Below, in pieces: positions 16,217 to 25,236 of a stretch of DNA of 59,432 bases. The stretch's first letter is position 1. Each line of letters begins with the position of its first letter. The DNA lies in assembly GCA_031552825.1 (NCBI GenBank), contig JAVBMD010000035.1, positions 1-59,432 of the forward strand, in the 5' to 3' direction. This DNA comes from WQXF01 sp031552825 (GTDB taxonomy: Bacteria; Bacillota; Clostridia; Christensenellales; Aristaeellaceae). Below the pieces are notes generated by a model that was not told the DNA's origin, did no database searches, and was given only the letters and a program-made list of their open reading frames with translations. Both the position numbers and the translations under genes were made by a program.

Positions 16217-17545
16217 CTAGAACGGCATCCGCATGCGCCCTTTTTTGCCGTGGCGCGAGCCCATCATCTGCTTCATCATCTGCTTGGAGGCATCGAATTG
16301 CTTGATGAGTTGGTTCACGTCCTGCACGGTGGTGCCGGATCCGGCGGCGATGCGGCGGCGGCGACCGGCGTTGAGGACATCCGGCTTGGCGCGTTCGCGC
16401 AGCGTCATAGAGCGGATGATGGCCTCGGGCTTCTTCATCGCTGTATCGTCAATCTCCACGCCTTTGAGCTTGTTGCCCATACCGGGCAGCATGCCCAGCA
16501 CGTTGGAGAGCGGCCCCATCTTTTTGAGCTGCTGCATCTGGTCTAGGAAATCGTCGAGGGTGAAATCCGTCCCGCCTTTGACCTTGCGGGCCATCTCCTC
16601 GACGTCCTTCTCGTCGAAAGCTTCCTGCGCCTTCTCGATCAGCGAAAGCATATCGCCCATGCCGAGGATGCGCGAGGCCATACGCTCGGGGTGGAAGGGC
16701 TCGATATCCTGCAGCTTTTCGCCGGTGCCGACAAACTTGATGGGCTTGCCGGTGACGGCGCGCACCGACAGCGCCGCACCGCCACGGGTATCGCCGTCCA
16801 GTTTTGTGAGGATGACGCCGCCAAGATCCAGCTGATCGTGGAAGGACTGCGCCACCTGCACGGCATCTTGACCCGTCATGGCGTCAACTACCAGCAGGAT
16901 TTCCTGCGGCTTGACGGCATCGCGCACCCGGCGGAGTTCCTGCATGAGCTCCTCATCGATGTGCAGACGACCGGCGGTATCGAGAATAATGACGTCATTG
17001 CCATAATACTGCGCATGCTCAAAGGCTTCTTTGGCGGTTTTGACGGGATCCTGCTGACCGCGCTCGAATACTGGCACGCCCACTTGCTTGCCGACCACCA
17101 CCAACTGCTGGATGGCCGCCGGGCGGTAGATATCGCAGGCCACAAGCAGCGGCTTCTTGCCATTTCGGGTCAGCCAGCCGCCCAGCTTGGCGGCCATGGT
17201 GGTCTTGCCCGCACCCTGCAGGCCGCAGAGCATGTAAATCGTAATCGGCGAGGAGGAGAAGGTGAGCCGCGCGTTGGCGCCGCCCATAAGCTGGGTCAGT
17301 TCCTCGTTGACCACCTTGATGATCTGCTGCTGCGGAGAGAGGCTCTCCAGCGTATCGGCGCCGACGCAACGCTCGGTGGTTTTCTGTATAAAATCCTTGA
17401 CGACCTTGTAGTTGACGTCGGCCTCCAGCAGCGCCATGCGCACATCGCGCATCACGAGCTTTACATCGGCCTCGGTCAACCTGCCGCGCCCGGAAATCTT
17501 TTTCAGTGCGCTTTGCAGTTTTTCGGATAGACCCTCAAACGCCAT
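16217..17545 (-). CDS. ffh: Signal recognition particle protein Ffh
   Basis: Ffh binds signal sequences on ribosome-nascent chains and delivers them to FtsY at the membrane. The 442-residue product has the N domain, the G domain with P-loop GLQGAGKTTMAAKLGG (about residue 106), DTAGRLHID and TKLDGDTRGG, and a methionine-rich M domain (LGMLPGMG, QMMKQMMGSRHGKKG) for 4.5S RNA and signal binding. I start at the ATG at 17545 (MAFEGLSEKL), which overlaps the ylxM end by 11 bases and shows translational coupling; 66 open codons further upstream lie inside ylxM in another frame and are not coding. Confidence 0.97.
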   Translation of the reverse strand: MAFEGLSEKLQSALKKISGRGRLTEADVKLVMRDVRMALLEADVNYKVVKDFIQKTTERCVGADTLESLSPQQQIIKVVNEELTQLMGGANARLTFSSSPITIYMLCGLQGAGKTTMAAKLGGWLTRNGKKPLLVACDIYRPAAIQQLVVVGKQVGVPVFERGQQDPVKTAKEAFEHAQYYGNDVIILDTAGRLHIDEELMQELRRVRDAVKPQEILLVVDAMTGQDAVQVAQSFHDQLDLGGVILTKLDGDTRGGAALSVRAVTGKPIKFVGTGEKLQDIEPFHPERMASRILGMGDMLSLIEKAQEAFDEKDVEEMARKVKGGTDFTLDDFLDQMQQLKKMGPLSNVLGMLPGMGNKLKGVEIDDTAMKKPEAIIRSMTLRERAKPDVLNAGRRRRIAAGSGTTVQDVNQLIKQFDASKQMMKQMMGSRHGKKGRMRMPF

Positions 17546-17897
17546 CGGAGCCCTCCTCTTCAGCCAGCAGGCGCGATACGGTATCGCGCACCGCCAATAA
17601 GGGTGGATATTGTTCGATCTCGCGCAGGTTCGCCATCGCCGCTTGGCAAGCGCCCAAACCTTCGAGCAAGCGCCGGTAGCGCTTGAGCAGCCCGAGCTGC
17701 GCCTCGTATGCGCACAATTGCCCGTCGCCCTTTCGCACCGCATCGTGCACCGCTTGCCGCGAGATGCCCTCCTGCGCGGCGATTTCCGCGAGGGTGAGGT
17801 CCTCCTCGCAGTAGAGGCGCAGCAACGTTTGCTGTCTCTTTGTTAGCAACGGACCGTAAAAGTCCAGCAGCCACGCGATTTCCGCAAGTTTTTCCAT
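17535..17897 (-). CDS. ylxM: YlxM-like SRP-associated helix-turn-helix protein
   Basis: The 120-residue product matches YlxM/p13, a small winged or sigma-like helix-turn-helix protein coded next to ffh in Firmicutes and reported to associate with SRP. The sigma-70 region 4-like segment LTLAEIAAQEGISRQAVHDAV (shown in part, about residues 34-54) is clear. GGAGG lies 9 bases before the ATG. It is the first gene after the composite terminator/promoter at 17940-17997 and overlaps ffh. Confidence 0.92.
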   Translation of the reverse strand: MEKLAEIAWLLDFYGPLLTKRQQTLLRLYCEEDLTLAEIAAQEGISRQAVHDAVRKGDGQLCAYEAQLGLLKRYRRLLEGLGACQAAMANLREIEQYPPLLAVRDTVSRLLAEEEGSDGV

Positions 17898-17939
17898 CGT
17901 ACTCGCCTCCGGATCCTGCTCCGCAAAGCGCTGTAAAGC

Positions 17940-17997
17940 AAAAAAGCTTGACGCTCGTACTATTATACTCCTAATCGCACGAGTGTCAAGCTTTTTT
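17940..17997 (-). terminator. Terminator of the ftsY side, overlapping the ylxM promoter
   Basis: A 13-bp outer stem (17940-17952 with 17985-17997), a G.T step and a 5-bp inner stem (17954-17958 with 17979-17983) enclose a 20-base loop. On the minus strand the 3' arm ends in six T, so it can stop transcription coming from ftsY. The A/T symmetry makes it look like a terminator on the plus strand too. Confidence 0.85.
17962..17989 (-). promoter_or_regulatory. Consensus promoter of ylxM-ffh-rpsP-khpA-rimM inside the terminator hairpin
   Basis: On the minus strand a perfect TTGACA (17984-17989) lies in one arm of the hairpin and a perfect TATAAT (17962-17967) in its loop, with a 16-base spacer. 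Transcription would begin near 17955, so the new RNA carries only the 3' arm and cannot form the terminator. Confidence 0.82.
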
Positions 17998-18030
17998 ACT
18001 TGTCAAGGGCACGAAATAAATGAAAATTTA

Positions 18031-18942
18031 TTAGAAAATCGCGTCCACAAACGCATCCGCATCAAAGGATTGCAGATCATCGATGCCCTCGCCCACGCCG
18101 ATGTAAAGCACCGGCACATTGAGCTCGCTGCGGATCGCCAGCGCGATGCCGCCCTTTGCGGTGCCGTCCAGCTTGGTGAGGATGATGCCGGAAAGGTCGG
18201 CCACCTCCTGAAACTCCTTGGCCTGCACGAGGCCGTTCTGCCCGGTGGTTGCGTCGATAACCAGCAGGGTGCGCACCTCGGCCTCGGGATATTCGCGCTC
18301 GATGATCCGGTGAATCTTGCGCAGTTCCTCCATCAGGTGCTTTTTATTGTGCAAACGGCCTGCGGTATCGACGATCAACAGATCGGCGCCTTTACCCTTG
18401 AAGGATTGCATGGCGTCGAACACCACGGCGGCGGGATCGGTGCCCTCGGGCAAGCGCACCAGCGGTGTACCCGCGCGCTCCGCCCATACCGCCAGCTGAT
18501 CTGCCGCCGCCGCGCGGAACGTATCGGCGGCGGCCAGCATCACGGTATGCTGCGCCTCGCGGAAGCGCAGCGCCAGCTTGCCAATGGTGGTGGTCTTGCC
18601 CACGCCGTTGACGCCGACAATCAGCATCACCATCGGCCATTTGAGCGGCGGGCGCGGCATGCGCATGCGCTCCTTGAGCAGCTCCTTGAGAATCTCCTGC
18701 GCGCGCCTCGCATCGCGGGTCTTTTCGGCGGCTACTTTATCCTTGAGCTGCGCGATCAGCGCGTCGGCATTCTTGACGCCGAGGTCGGCCATGATGAGGA
18801 TATCGGTAAGCTCCTCGTAGAAATCCTCGTCGATGTTCCGAGTTGCTTCCACGAGATCGTCAACGCGTCCGCCAATCGTGCCGCGCGACTTGGAAAGGCT
18901 CTGCTTGAGCCTGCTAAACAGCCCTTGTTTTTCTTCTGCCAT
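18031..18942 (-). CDS. ftsY: Signal recognition particle receptor FtsY
   Basis: FtsY is the membrane-associated GTPase that docks SRP at the translocon. The 303-residue product has a short N-terminal region, the helical N domain and the G domain with P-loop GVNGVGKTTTIGKLA (about residue 112), DTAGRLHNKKHLMEEL and TKLDGTAKGG. The acidic A domain of E. coli FtsY is absent, as is usual in Firmicutes. AAAAGGAG precedes the start, 12 bases after smc ends. Confidence 0.97.
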   Translation of the reverse strand: MAEEKQGLFSRLKQSLSKSRGTIGGRVDDLVEATRNIDEDFYEELTDILIMADLGVKNADALIAQLKDKVAAEKTRDARRAQEILKELLKERMRMPRPPLKWPMVMLIVGVNGVGKTTTIGKLALRFREAQHTVMLAAADTFRAAAADQLAVWAERAGTPLVRLPEGTDPAAVVFDAMQSFKGKGADLLIVDTAGRLHNKKHLMEELRKIHRIIEREYPEAEVRTLLVIDATTGQNGLVQAKEFQEVADLSGIILTKLDGTAKGGIALAIRSELNVPVLYIGVGEGIDDLQSFDADAFVDAIF

Positions 18943-18954
18943 GGTGTTCTCCTT

Positions 18955-21900
18955 TTAACTCGCCACATGATCGGTCAACTGAACGCTGACCATGCGGGAA
19001 ATGCCCTTTTCCTCCATCGCCACGCCGTAGAGCGCATCGCAACGCTCCATGGTGCCCTTGCGGTGGGTAACGACGACGAACTGCGTGTTGCGCGCATATT
19101 CCGCGAGGAAGTCCGCGTAGCGGTTGATGTTGGCATCGTCGAGCGCCGCCTCGATCTCGTCGAGGATACAGAAGGGCGTGGGCTTGAGGCGCAACATCGC
19201 GAACAGGATAGCGATAGCGGTCAGCGCACGCTCGCCGCCGGAGAGCAGCGTCAGCAGTTGCAGCTTCTTGCCCGGCGGCTGCGCCACGATCTCGATGCCG
19301 CAGTTTAGCACGTCGCTGGGATCCATCAGCTTCAGCTCGGCATAACCGCCGCCGAACAGCCGCTTGAAGGTCTCCGAAAAGTATTCGCCAAGCAATGCGA
19401 ATTGCTCACGGAATTGCTTTTCCATCTTAACCAGCAGGCCCTCGATAATGTCGTGTAGATCCTCCTCGGCGCGGAGCAGATCCTCGCGCTGGGCGCAGAG
19501 ATCGTCGTGCCGCTCGCGGCAGGCGCGATAATCCTCGATGGCATTGACATTGACGGTACCCATCTCGCGAATCTGCGCGCGGATCGACTCGATTTGTTTC
19601 TCCGCCGGACCTAGCTCGAATCCCGGTAACTCGTGCTGCTTGGCTCCAGCGTAGGTCAGCTCATATTCCTCCCAGATGCGATCCTGCATTTGCTTGAGAT
19701 CACCCTCGAGACGCGTGAGTTGCAGCTCGGCCCGATGATGCTTGTCGATATCGGCATCCAGCTTCTCGCGCAGCGCATCTACTTCCGTTCCCAAAGCGTG
19801 TAGCGCCGCCTGCCTGCGCTCGCGCTCCAACCGCGCGGCTTCCAGCGCTTCGGTAGCCTCTTTGAGACGCTGCTGGCAGGCTTGCTGCGACGCCTCGCCT
19901 ATTTCCAACTTGCGGGCGTGCTGTTCGGCGGTGGCGCGGCAGGCTGAAAGCTGTCCCTGATGCTGCTCCAGCCGCTTGCGCAGCGTCTCCTGTTCGGCAG
20001 CGAGGCGCACAGCATCGCGCCGCAGCGCCTCCACCTCACGCTCCAGCGCCGCCAGCGAAACGCGCCAAGTGGTCGCCTGCTCCCGCGCAAGGTCGGCAGC
20101 CTCCCGCGCCTCGAGCAACGCCGCCTGCAAGATCTGCGTCTGCTGATGCATTGCGGCGGTGTCCTGCTCGGCACTGCCCTGATGCGCATCCATCTCGCCT
20201 AGCTGCTCGGCGATATCCTTTAGGTTATCCTCAATTTGCTCACACATGAGCCGCTGCTGCGCGCGTTTGTCGCCATGGGCTGCGTATTCGTCCCGCGCGC
20301 GGGTCAGGCGCTCCTGCTCGCGCGCCACTGCGATTTCCTCTTGGTGCAAGCTGGTAAACAGCTCGCCGCGCTTGCGCTTATCCTCGGCGCGCTGCGCCTC
20401 CATGCCCCCAAGCTTCGCTTTTGCCTGCTCGATCTTGTCCGCAAGCTCTTTTAGCGCCTGCTCGTGCTCGGTGATCTCGCGCTCGCGGGAGAGCAGGCTG
20501 GTCATGCGCGAGTGCGCGCTGCCGCCGGTCATCGAGCCGCCGGAGTGCATCACGTCGCCCTCCAGCGTCACCAAGCGGAACGCATAACGCCCTCGCCGCA
20601 TGATCTCGATACCCGCATCCAAATCGCGGGCCACGATGGTGGAGCCCAGCAGGTTCTCCATCACCCCGCGGTACTGCGGATCGAAACCAACCAACTCGCT
20701 TGCCACACCGATACAGCCCGGCATGCTCAGCACTTTGCGCTCCTCTTGGCTCAGCGTGCGGCTGCGCACAGAGGTCAGCGGCAGGAAGGTGGCACGGCCG
20801 TATTGGCGCTGGCGCAGGTAGTCGATCATGCGCTTGGCGACGTATTCGTCGTCGGTGATGACGTGCTGCAACGAACCGCCGAGCACCGCCTCGATGGGCT
20901 TTTCATATTCCTTGGGGACGCGCAGCAGCGTGGCGACGACGCCGTGCACGCCCTTTTCCTCCCGGGCGCGCAACAGCACCTGCTTGACGGCGTGCTGATA
21001 TCCCTCATAATCGCGCTCCATTTCACGTAGCACGCGCAGGCGCGAGGAAAGCGCCTGCTGTTGGCCGTTATCTTGAGCGATCTGCCCGCTGAGCGTCTCG
21101 GCAAGCTGTGCGCCGGTGCGCACCGCCTCATCGAGCTTGGCGGCTTCCTCCCGCAATGTTTCCAACTGCATGTCGGCAGCCTGCTTGGCTGCCTCGGCGA
21201 CGCGCGCCGCATCGGCAAGCTGCGTCTCGTCCTCATCCAAGCCCTGTTCGGCGGCACGCAGCTCCTCCAGCCGCTTCTCCAGCGACTGGCGCATGGTGCT
21301 CAGGCGCGTCTGGTTGTTGCGCATATCGGAAACCCGGTTCATCGCCTCCATGATGGCGGTTTTATGCGCGTCGAGCGCTTTCTCTTTTGCATCGGCGATG
21401 GCTTGCGCCTCTGCTTGGCGCGCCTCGACGTTGACCAGTTCTTGGCGCTGCGCATCCAAAAGCGAATGTTGCTGCGATTGGTCCCCGGCAGCTCCGGCTT
21501 GCAGCGCCTCCAGCGTATGCAAGCGCTGCGTAGCTTCCTCGTGCTCCTGAATAAGGCGCGCTTCATCCTGCGCGGTGTGCGCGATATCGGCGCGCAGCAC
21601 GTTGTTCTCACCCTCGTGCGCCTCCAGCGTGCGGGTCAGCTCGAGCACCTGCCCGTGGGCGGCGGTGACCAACTGATCCTGCGCGCCTATGGCTTCCTCC
21701 AAGCGTGCTCTTTCCCCGCCGCGCTCCTTTACGCGCTCCTCGGCCTGCGTGATGGCTTCGCTAAGGCCTTCCATCGTCTTGGTCAGCCCGGCAATGCGCT
21801 CCTGAATGCGGTCGCTGCGCATTAAAAAGGCGTTGAGCTCCAGCCCGCGCAACTCCTCGCGCAACGTCAAAAACCGCCTTGCGGTTTCGCTTTGCTGCGC

Positions 21901-22515
21901 CAGTGGCTCCAACTGATTAGAAAGCTCCTCAATGATGTCCTCGACGCGATCGAGATTCTGCCGCGTGTTGGACATGCGGCGCTCGGCCTCTTCCTTGCGC
22001 GTCTTATATTTTACGATGCCGGCGGCTTCTTCAAATACCTGCCGCCGATCCTCGCTCTTTACCGATAGAATCTCGTCGATGCGGCCTTGGCCGATCAACG
22101 AGTAACCTTCCTTGCCGATGCCGGTATCGCGGAACAGCTCGATGACATCCTTCAGGCGGCAGGGCGCTTTGTTTAGCGAATATTCGCTCTCGCCGCTGCG
22201 GTACACGCGGCGCGTGACCTGCACCTCGGTATAATCGGAAGCCAGCGCTTGATCGACATTATCGAAAACCAACGACACCTCGCAATAGCCCAGCTTCTTG
22301 CGCTTCTCGGTGCCGTTGAAAATGATATCCTCCATTTTCCCTCCGCGAAGGCTGCGGGCATTTTGCTCGCCAAGCACCCAGCGCACGGCGTCGGAGATGT
22401 TGGATTTGCCGCTGCCGTTTGGGCCGACAATGCCGGTAATCCCTTGCTCAAACACGATTTCCGTGCGCTCGGCAAAGGATTTAAACCCGTAAATCTCCAG
22501 CTTTTTTAGGCGCAA
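18955..22515 (-). CDS. smc: Chromosome segregation protein SMC
   Basis: The SMC ATPase condenses and segregates the chromosome with ScpA and ScpB. This 1186-residue protein has the N-terminal Walker A GPNGSGKSNISDAVRWVLGE (residues 32-51), a long coiled coil, a hinge at about residues 520-640 (with HVITDDEYVAKRMIDYL and SMTGGS) and a C-terminal signature and Walker B (LLSGGERALTAIA, FCILDEIEAALDD). I choose the TTG at 22515 (MRLKKLEIYGFKSF), because AAAAGGAG lies 8 bases before it and the product then matches the family start; the GTG 9 bases upstream touches that site. Confidence 0.96.
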   Translation of the reverse strand: MRLKKLEIYGFKSFAERTEIVFEQGITGIVGPNGSGKSNISDAVRWVLGEQNARSLRGGKMEDIIFNGTEKRKKLGYCEVSLVFDNVDQALASDYTEVQVTRRVYRSGESEYSLNKAPCRLKDVIELFRDTGIGKEGYSLIGQGRIDEILSVKSEDRRQVFEEAAGIVKYKTRKEEAERRMSNTRQNLDRVEDIIEELSNQLEPLAQQSETARRFLTLREELRGLELNAFLMRSDRIQERIAGLTKTMEGLSEAITQAEERVKERGGERARLEEAIGAQDQLVTAAHGQVLELTRTLEAHEGENNVLRADIAHTAQDEARLIQEHEEATQRLHTLEALQAGAAGDQSQQHSLLDAQRQELVNVEARQAEAQAIADAKEKALDAHKTAIMEAMNRVSDMRNNQTRLSTMRQSLEKRLEELRAAEQGLDEDETQLADAARVAEAAKQAADMQLETLREEAAKLDEAVRTGAQLAETLSGQIAQDNGQQQALSSRLRVLREMERDYEGYQHAVKQVLLRAREEKGVHGVVATLLRVPKEYEKPIEAVLGGSLQHVITDDEYVAKRMIDYLRQRQYGRATFLPLTSVRSRTLSQEERKVLSMPGCIGVASELVGFDPQYRGVMENLLGSTIVARDLDAGIEIMRRGRYAFRLVTLEGDVMHSGGSMTGGSAHSRMTSLLSREREITEHEQALKELADKIEQAKAKLGGMEAQRAEDKRKRGELFTSLHQEEIAVAREQERLTRARDEYAAHGDKRAQQRLMCEQIEDNLKDIAEQLGEMDAHQGSAEQDTAAMHQQTQILQAALLEAREAADLAREQATTWRVSLAALEREVEALRRDAVRLAAEQETLRKRLEQHQGQLSACRATAEQHARKLEIGEASQQACQQRLKEATEALEAARLERERRQAALHALGTEVDALREKLDADIDKHHRAELQLTRLEGDLKQMQDRIWEEYELTYAGAKQHELPGFELGPAEKQIESIRAQIREMGTVNVNAIEDYRACRERHDDLCAQREDLLRAEEDLHDIIEGLLVKMEKQFREQFALLGEYFSETFKRLFGGGYAELKLMDPSDVLNCGIEIVAQPPGKKLQLLTLLSGGERALTAIAILFAMLRLKPTPFCILDEIEAALDDANINRYADFLAEYARNTQFVVVTHRKGTMERCDALYGVAMEEKGISRMVSVQLTDHVAS

Positions 22516-22563
22516 GACTTCCACTCCTTTTCCGGTGAAGGCTGTCCATCCGGTTCGATGGCG

Positions 22564-23229
22564 CTATCGCTTGGCCAGCGCCTGCTGCGCCGCCCGCTGC
22601 TGCGCTTGCTTCTTGCTAGCGCCTTGCCCCTCTCCGGCCAATTCCTCGCCGATGAACACTTGGGCGGTGAATACTTTTGCGTGAGGCGGCCCTTCCTCAC
22701 CGGTGATCTCGTAGCGTGGCGATACTTGACCGCGCCCTTGCAGCAGCTCTTGCAGCGCGGTCTTGGCGTCGCTCTCGATCATCTCCCCGCGGTCGTAATC
22801 GGCGACCACGCGGTCTACCAGCGCGGCGGCCGCCTCCAGTCCTCCGTCCAAATACACGGCAGCGATCACCGCCTCCATTGTATCGGCCAATACGGAGGGT
22901 TTCTCCCGTCCGCCGGTTTTGTGCTCACCGGGATCCAAGCGCAGCGCCTGCCCCAGATCGAAGCGCCGCGCCGCCTCGCACAGCGATGCCTCGCATACCA
23001 ACAGCGCGCGGCGGCGTGTCAGATGCCCCTCGGGGAGGTTGGGAAACAGATCGTACAAACGGCGCGAGGCGCACAGTTCCAGCACAGCATCGCCAAGAAA
23101 CTCGAGGCGCTGGTTGTCGGGAATGCCGTTTTGCAGGCCGTATGAAGGGTGTGTCAGCGCCTGCTGAAGCAGCGCGGGGTTTGCAAAGCCATAGCCCAGC
23201 GCCTGCATCATTTTTTTCAACGCTTCCAT
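22564..23229 (-). CDS. rnc: Ribonuclease III
   Basis: RNase III cuts double-stranded RNA and processes rRNA precursors. The 221-residue product has the RNase III domain with signature QRLEFLGDAVLEL (about residues 39-51) and second metal-site helix DTMEAVIAAVYLDGG, followed by a C-terminal double-stranded-RNA-binding domain (QELLQGRGQVSPRYEI, GASKKQAQQRAAQQAL). I start at the ATG at 23229 (MEALKKMMQ), with GGGAGGG about 12 bases upstream; a start 11 codons earlier is possible but has no site. A long hairpin lies in its leader (23307-23354). Confidence 0.95.
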   Translation of the reverse strand: MEALKKMMQALGYGFANPALLQQALTHPSYGLQNGIPDNQRLEFLGDAVLELCASRRLYDLFPNLPEGHLTRRRALLVCEASLCEAARRFDLGQALRLDPGEHKTGGREKPSVLADTMEAVIAAVYLDGGLEAAAALVDRVVADYDRGEMIESDAKTALQELLQGRGQVSPRYEITGEEGPPHAKVFTAQVFIGEELAGEGQGASKKQAQQRAAQQALAKR

Positions 23230-23306
23230 GCCTAGGTGTTCCCTCCCTGCCCCGCCGCTCATTCAAATGGCTTCCCATCATCGCTTTCGCAACAACATAG
23301 AAGTTC

Positions 23307-23354
23307 CCTCTACATATAGCGTTCTCATGTCTATGCGAACGCCATATGTAGAGG
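23307..23354 (-). promoter_or_regulatory. Long hairpin in the acpP-rnc interval, possible RNase III site
   Basis: An 11-bp arm (23307-23317 with 23344-23354), one mismatch, a 6-bp arm (23319-23324 with 23337-23342) and a 12-base loop. No T run follows on either strand, so it is not a standard terminator. It would lie in the mRNA between acpP and rnc. E. coli RNase III is known to cut a leader hairpin in its own message; the same role here is inference. Confidence 0.6.
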
Positions 23355-23389
23355 TTCGTCGTTTCTTCATTGGTCTGTATGCGCGCTGT

Positions 23390-23617
23390 TTACTGCTTGG
23401 CTTCGATGTAGTTTACCAGATCGCCGACGGTCTTGACCGTCATGAGCGCATCGTCGTCGACCATGATATCAAACTCCTGCTCGAGATCCATCACCAGCAT
23501 CATCACGTTGGCCGAGTCGGCCTTCAAGTCCTCAAGCAAACGCGCCTCGGGACGCACCGCCTCGGGCGCGGCCTTGAGCTGCTTGGCCACCATGGCCGCA
23601 ACCTTTTCATATACCAT
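23390..23617 (-). CDS. acpP: Acyl carrier protein
   Basis: The 75-residue acidic helical carrier of growing fatty acids. The 4'-phosphopantetheine serine lies in LKADSANVMMLVMDLE (Ser about 35); the usual DSL motif reads DSA here, a variation within the family. The position between plsX and rnc is the standard one and supports the fatty-acid ACP over a polyketide carrier. fabD, fabG and fabF are not next to it. Confidence 0.94.
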   Translation of the reverse strand: MVYEKVAAMVAKQLKAAPEAVRPEARLLEDLKADSANVMMLVMDLEQEFDIMVDDDALMTVKTVGDLVNYIEAKQ

Positions 23618-23668
23618 TCTAGTCCCCCCCTATCATGCCGAATAAAACTATGTGCGCCGGGTGCAGGG

Positions 23669-24688
23669 CTATTGCTCCGCCCCGGGAACCGCCATCTTCC
23701 CAATCTCCTCGCGAATGATATCCACGACATTGCTTTCCACCATCACGCGCGCCTGCCGAATGGCGCTGAAGATGGCGCGCGCGTTGGAGTTGCCGTGCGC
23801 CTTAATCACAACGCCTTCCACGCCCAAGAACGGCGACCCGCCCACCTCGGTAGCGTCCATCCCTGCCAGCAATTTCTTGAAGGTGGGCTTCGCCAGCAGT
23901 CCGGCGATCTTGCCGCGCACGGAGGACATCAATCCCTCCTTGAGCATGCCGAACACCGTCTTGGTAACGCCCTCCATAAACTTGAGGATCACGTTGCCCA
24001 CGTAGCCATCGCATACCAGCACATCCGCGACACCGTCCGGCAACTCCCGCGCCTCGGCATTGCCGATGAAGTGGAAGGGTTGCCCCGGAGCCTTGAGCAA
24101 CTGATGCGCGCGTTTTGCTAGGTCATTGCCCTTCTCTTCTTCCGCGCCGATGTTAATCAGCGCCACCTCAGGCTGCTGCACGCCGCGCACGCGGCGCATA
24201 TAGATCGCGCCCATCAGCGCGAACTGCACCAGCCAGTCCGGCTGGCAATCCACGTTGGCGCCGATATCGATAATCAGCGAATCGCGGCGGCGCATCGGGA
24301 ACAACGCTGCCAGCGCCGGGCGCTCGATGCCTTCGATCCGGCCGACCTTGAACATACCGCCCGCCAGCACCGCGCCGGTAGATCCCGCCGAAACAAAGGC
24401 ATCCGCCTCTTTGTTCTTGACCAGCATCAGCCCCATCACGATGGAGGACTGCGGCTTGCGGCGGATGGCCATCACCGGCGCCTCGTGCATGCCGATCACG
24501 TCCGGCGCGTGCAGCACCGTCAGCCGCTCCGCCACATCGGCGTGCTCGCCTAGATGCGGGCAAATGGCTTCCTCCTGCCCCACAAGCGTGATGGACAGAT
24601 CTGGATAGGTTCGAAGCGCCTCCAACGCGCCAAGCACGTTGATCCGCGGCCCCGCATCTCCCCCCATTGCGTCAACGACGATCCTCAT
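23669..24688 (-). CDS. plsX: Phosphate acyltransferase PlsX
   Basis: PlsX converts acyl-ACP and phosphate to acyl-phosphate, the acyl donor for PlsY in phospholipid synthesis. The 339-residue product begins MRIVVDAMGGDAGP and has the family stretches SAGSTGAVLAGGMFKVGRI and LVCDGYVGNVILKFMEG. I choose the ATG at 24688, which has GAGG 6 bases upstream; an ATG four codons earlier has no site. It is the first gene of plsX-acpP-rnc-smc-ftsY and has the promoter at 24743-24771. fapR, often upstream, is not here. Confidence 0.96.
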   Translation of the reverse strand: MRIVVDAMGGDAGPRINVLGALEALRTYPDLSITLVGQEEAICPHLGEHADVAERLTVLHAPDVIGMHEAPVMAIRRKPQSSIVMGLMLVKNKEADAFVSAGSTGAVLAGGMFKVGRIEGIERPALAALFPMRRRDSLIIDIGANVDCQPDWLVQFALMGAIYMRRVRGVQQPEVALINIGAEEEKGNDLAKRAHQLLKAPGQPFHFIGNAEARELPDGVADVLVCDGYVGNVILKFMEGVTKTVFGMLKEGLMSSVRGKIAGLLAKPTFKKLLAGMDATEVGGSPFLGVEGVVIKAHGNSNARAIFSAIRQARVMVESNVVDIIREEIGKMAVPGAEQ

Positions 24689-24742
24689 TGCGTACCTCAT
24701 GATTGCAAAACATAGATGTAGTATACCTGCAATAACCCCTTC

Positions 24743-24771
24743 ATTCTAGCAGAGAAAGTGGCGCATTGCAA
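24743..24771 (-). promoter_or_regulatory. Sigma-A promoter of plsX-acpP-rnc-smc-ftsY
   Basis: On the minus strand TTGCAA (24766-24771), a 17-base spacer and TAGAAT (24743-24748) lie 55 bases before the plsX start. Confidence 0.7.
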
Positions 24772-24860
24772 GCGCGCATGCGGCGAAAACAGATTACAGA
24801 ATGCGCGCCCATGAGCCGACATCTGCCGATCAAAGGCGCGCTTGTTCTATAAAGATTTTC

Positions 24861-25196
24861 TCATCCAGCGACGTGTTTCCCCAGCATCTCGAGAATCGCG
24901 CCCTTGGGTACCGCCTGGTCCACGCGCTCCACCACCTCGCCGCCTACTACAACCACCAGCGTCGGAATGGTCATCACGCCATACTGCACTGCCAGCGCCG
25001 GGTTTTCGTCCACGTTGATCTTCCCGACGATTGCCTTTCCGGCCATTTCCTCCGCCACGGCCTCCACAAACGGCGCGACCATGCGGCACGGGCCGCACCA
25101 CGGCGCCCAGAAATCCAGCAGCACGGGCTGCGCCGCCTGCATCACTTCGGTCTCAAAGTTAGCTTGGGTAATTTCCTTCATCAACTGACTGGCCAT
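24861..25196 (-). CDS. trxA: Thioredoxin
   Basis: A 111-residue cytoplasmic thiol-disulfide reductant with the active site WCGPC (in LDFWAPWCGPCRM, about residues 28-40), the cis-proline segment MTIPTLVVV and the usual single-domain length. I start at the ATG at 25196 (MASQLMKEI), with TGGAGGA 5 bases upstream; 92 open codons before it are not coding. It follows the RseC-like gene by 40 bases, so redox functions are grouped. No thioredoxin reductase is nearby. Confidence 0.95.
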   Translation of the reverse strand: MASQLMKEITQANFETEVMQAAQPVLLDFWAPWCGPCRMVAPFVEAVAEEMAGKAIVGKINVDENPALAVQYGVMTIPTLVVVVGGEVVERVDQAVPKGAILEMLGKHVAG

Positions 25197-25236
25197 AGTT
25201 CCTCCATTCTCGCCCGCGTCGCAAGCGATGGTCTGT

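Noticed and set aside
17983..19308. 441-codon plus-strand frame opposite ftsY and the end of smc
   Set aside because: FtsY and SMC motifs on the other strand are unmistakable, and the plus frame has no recognisable domain.
24780..24850. GCGCGCC repeats as a terminator of trxA
   Set aside because: The arms pair over 7 bp with a long loop, but no T run follows on the minus strand.
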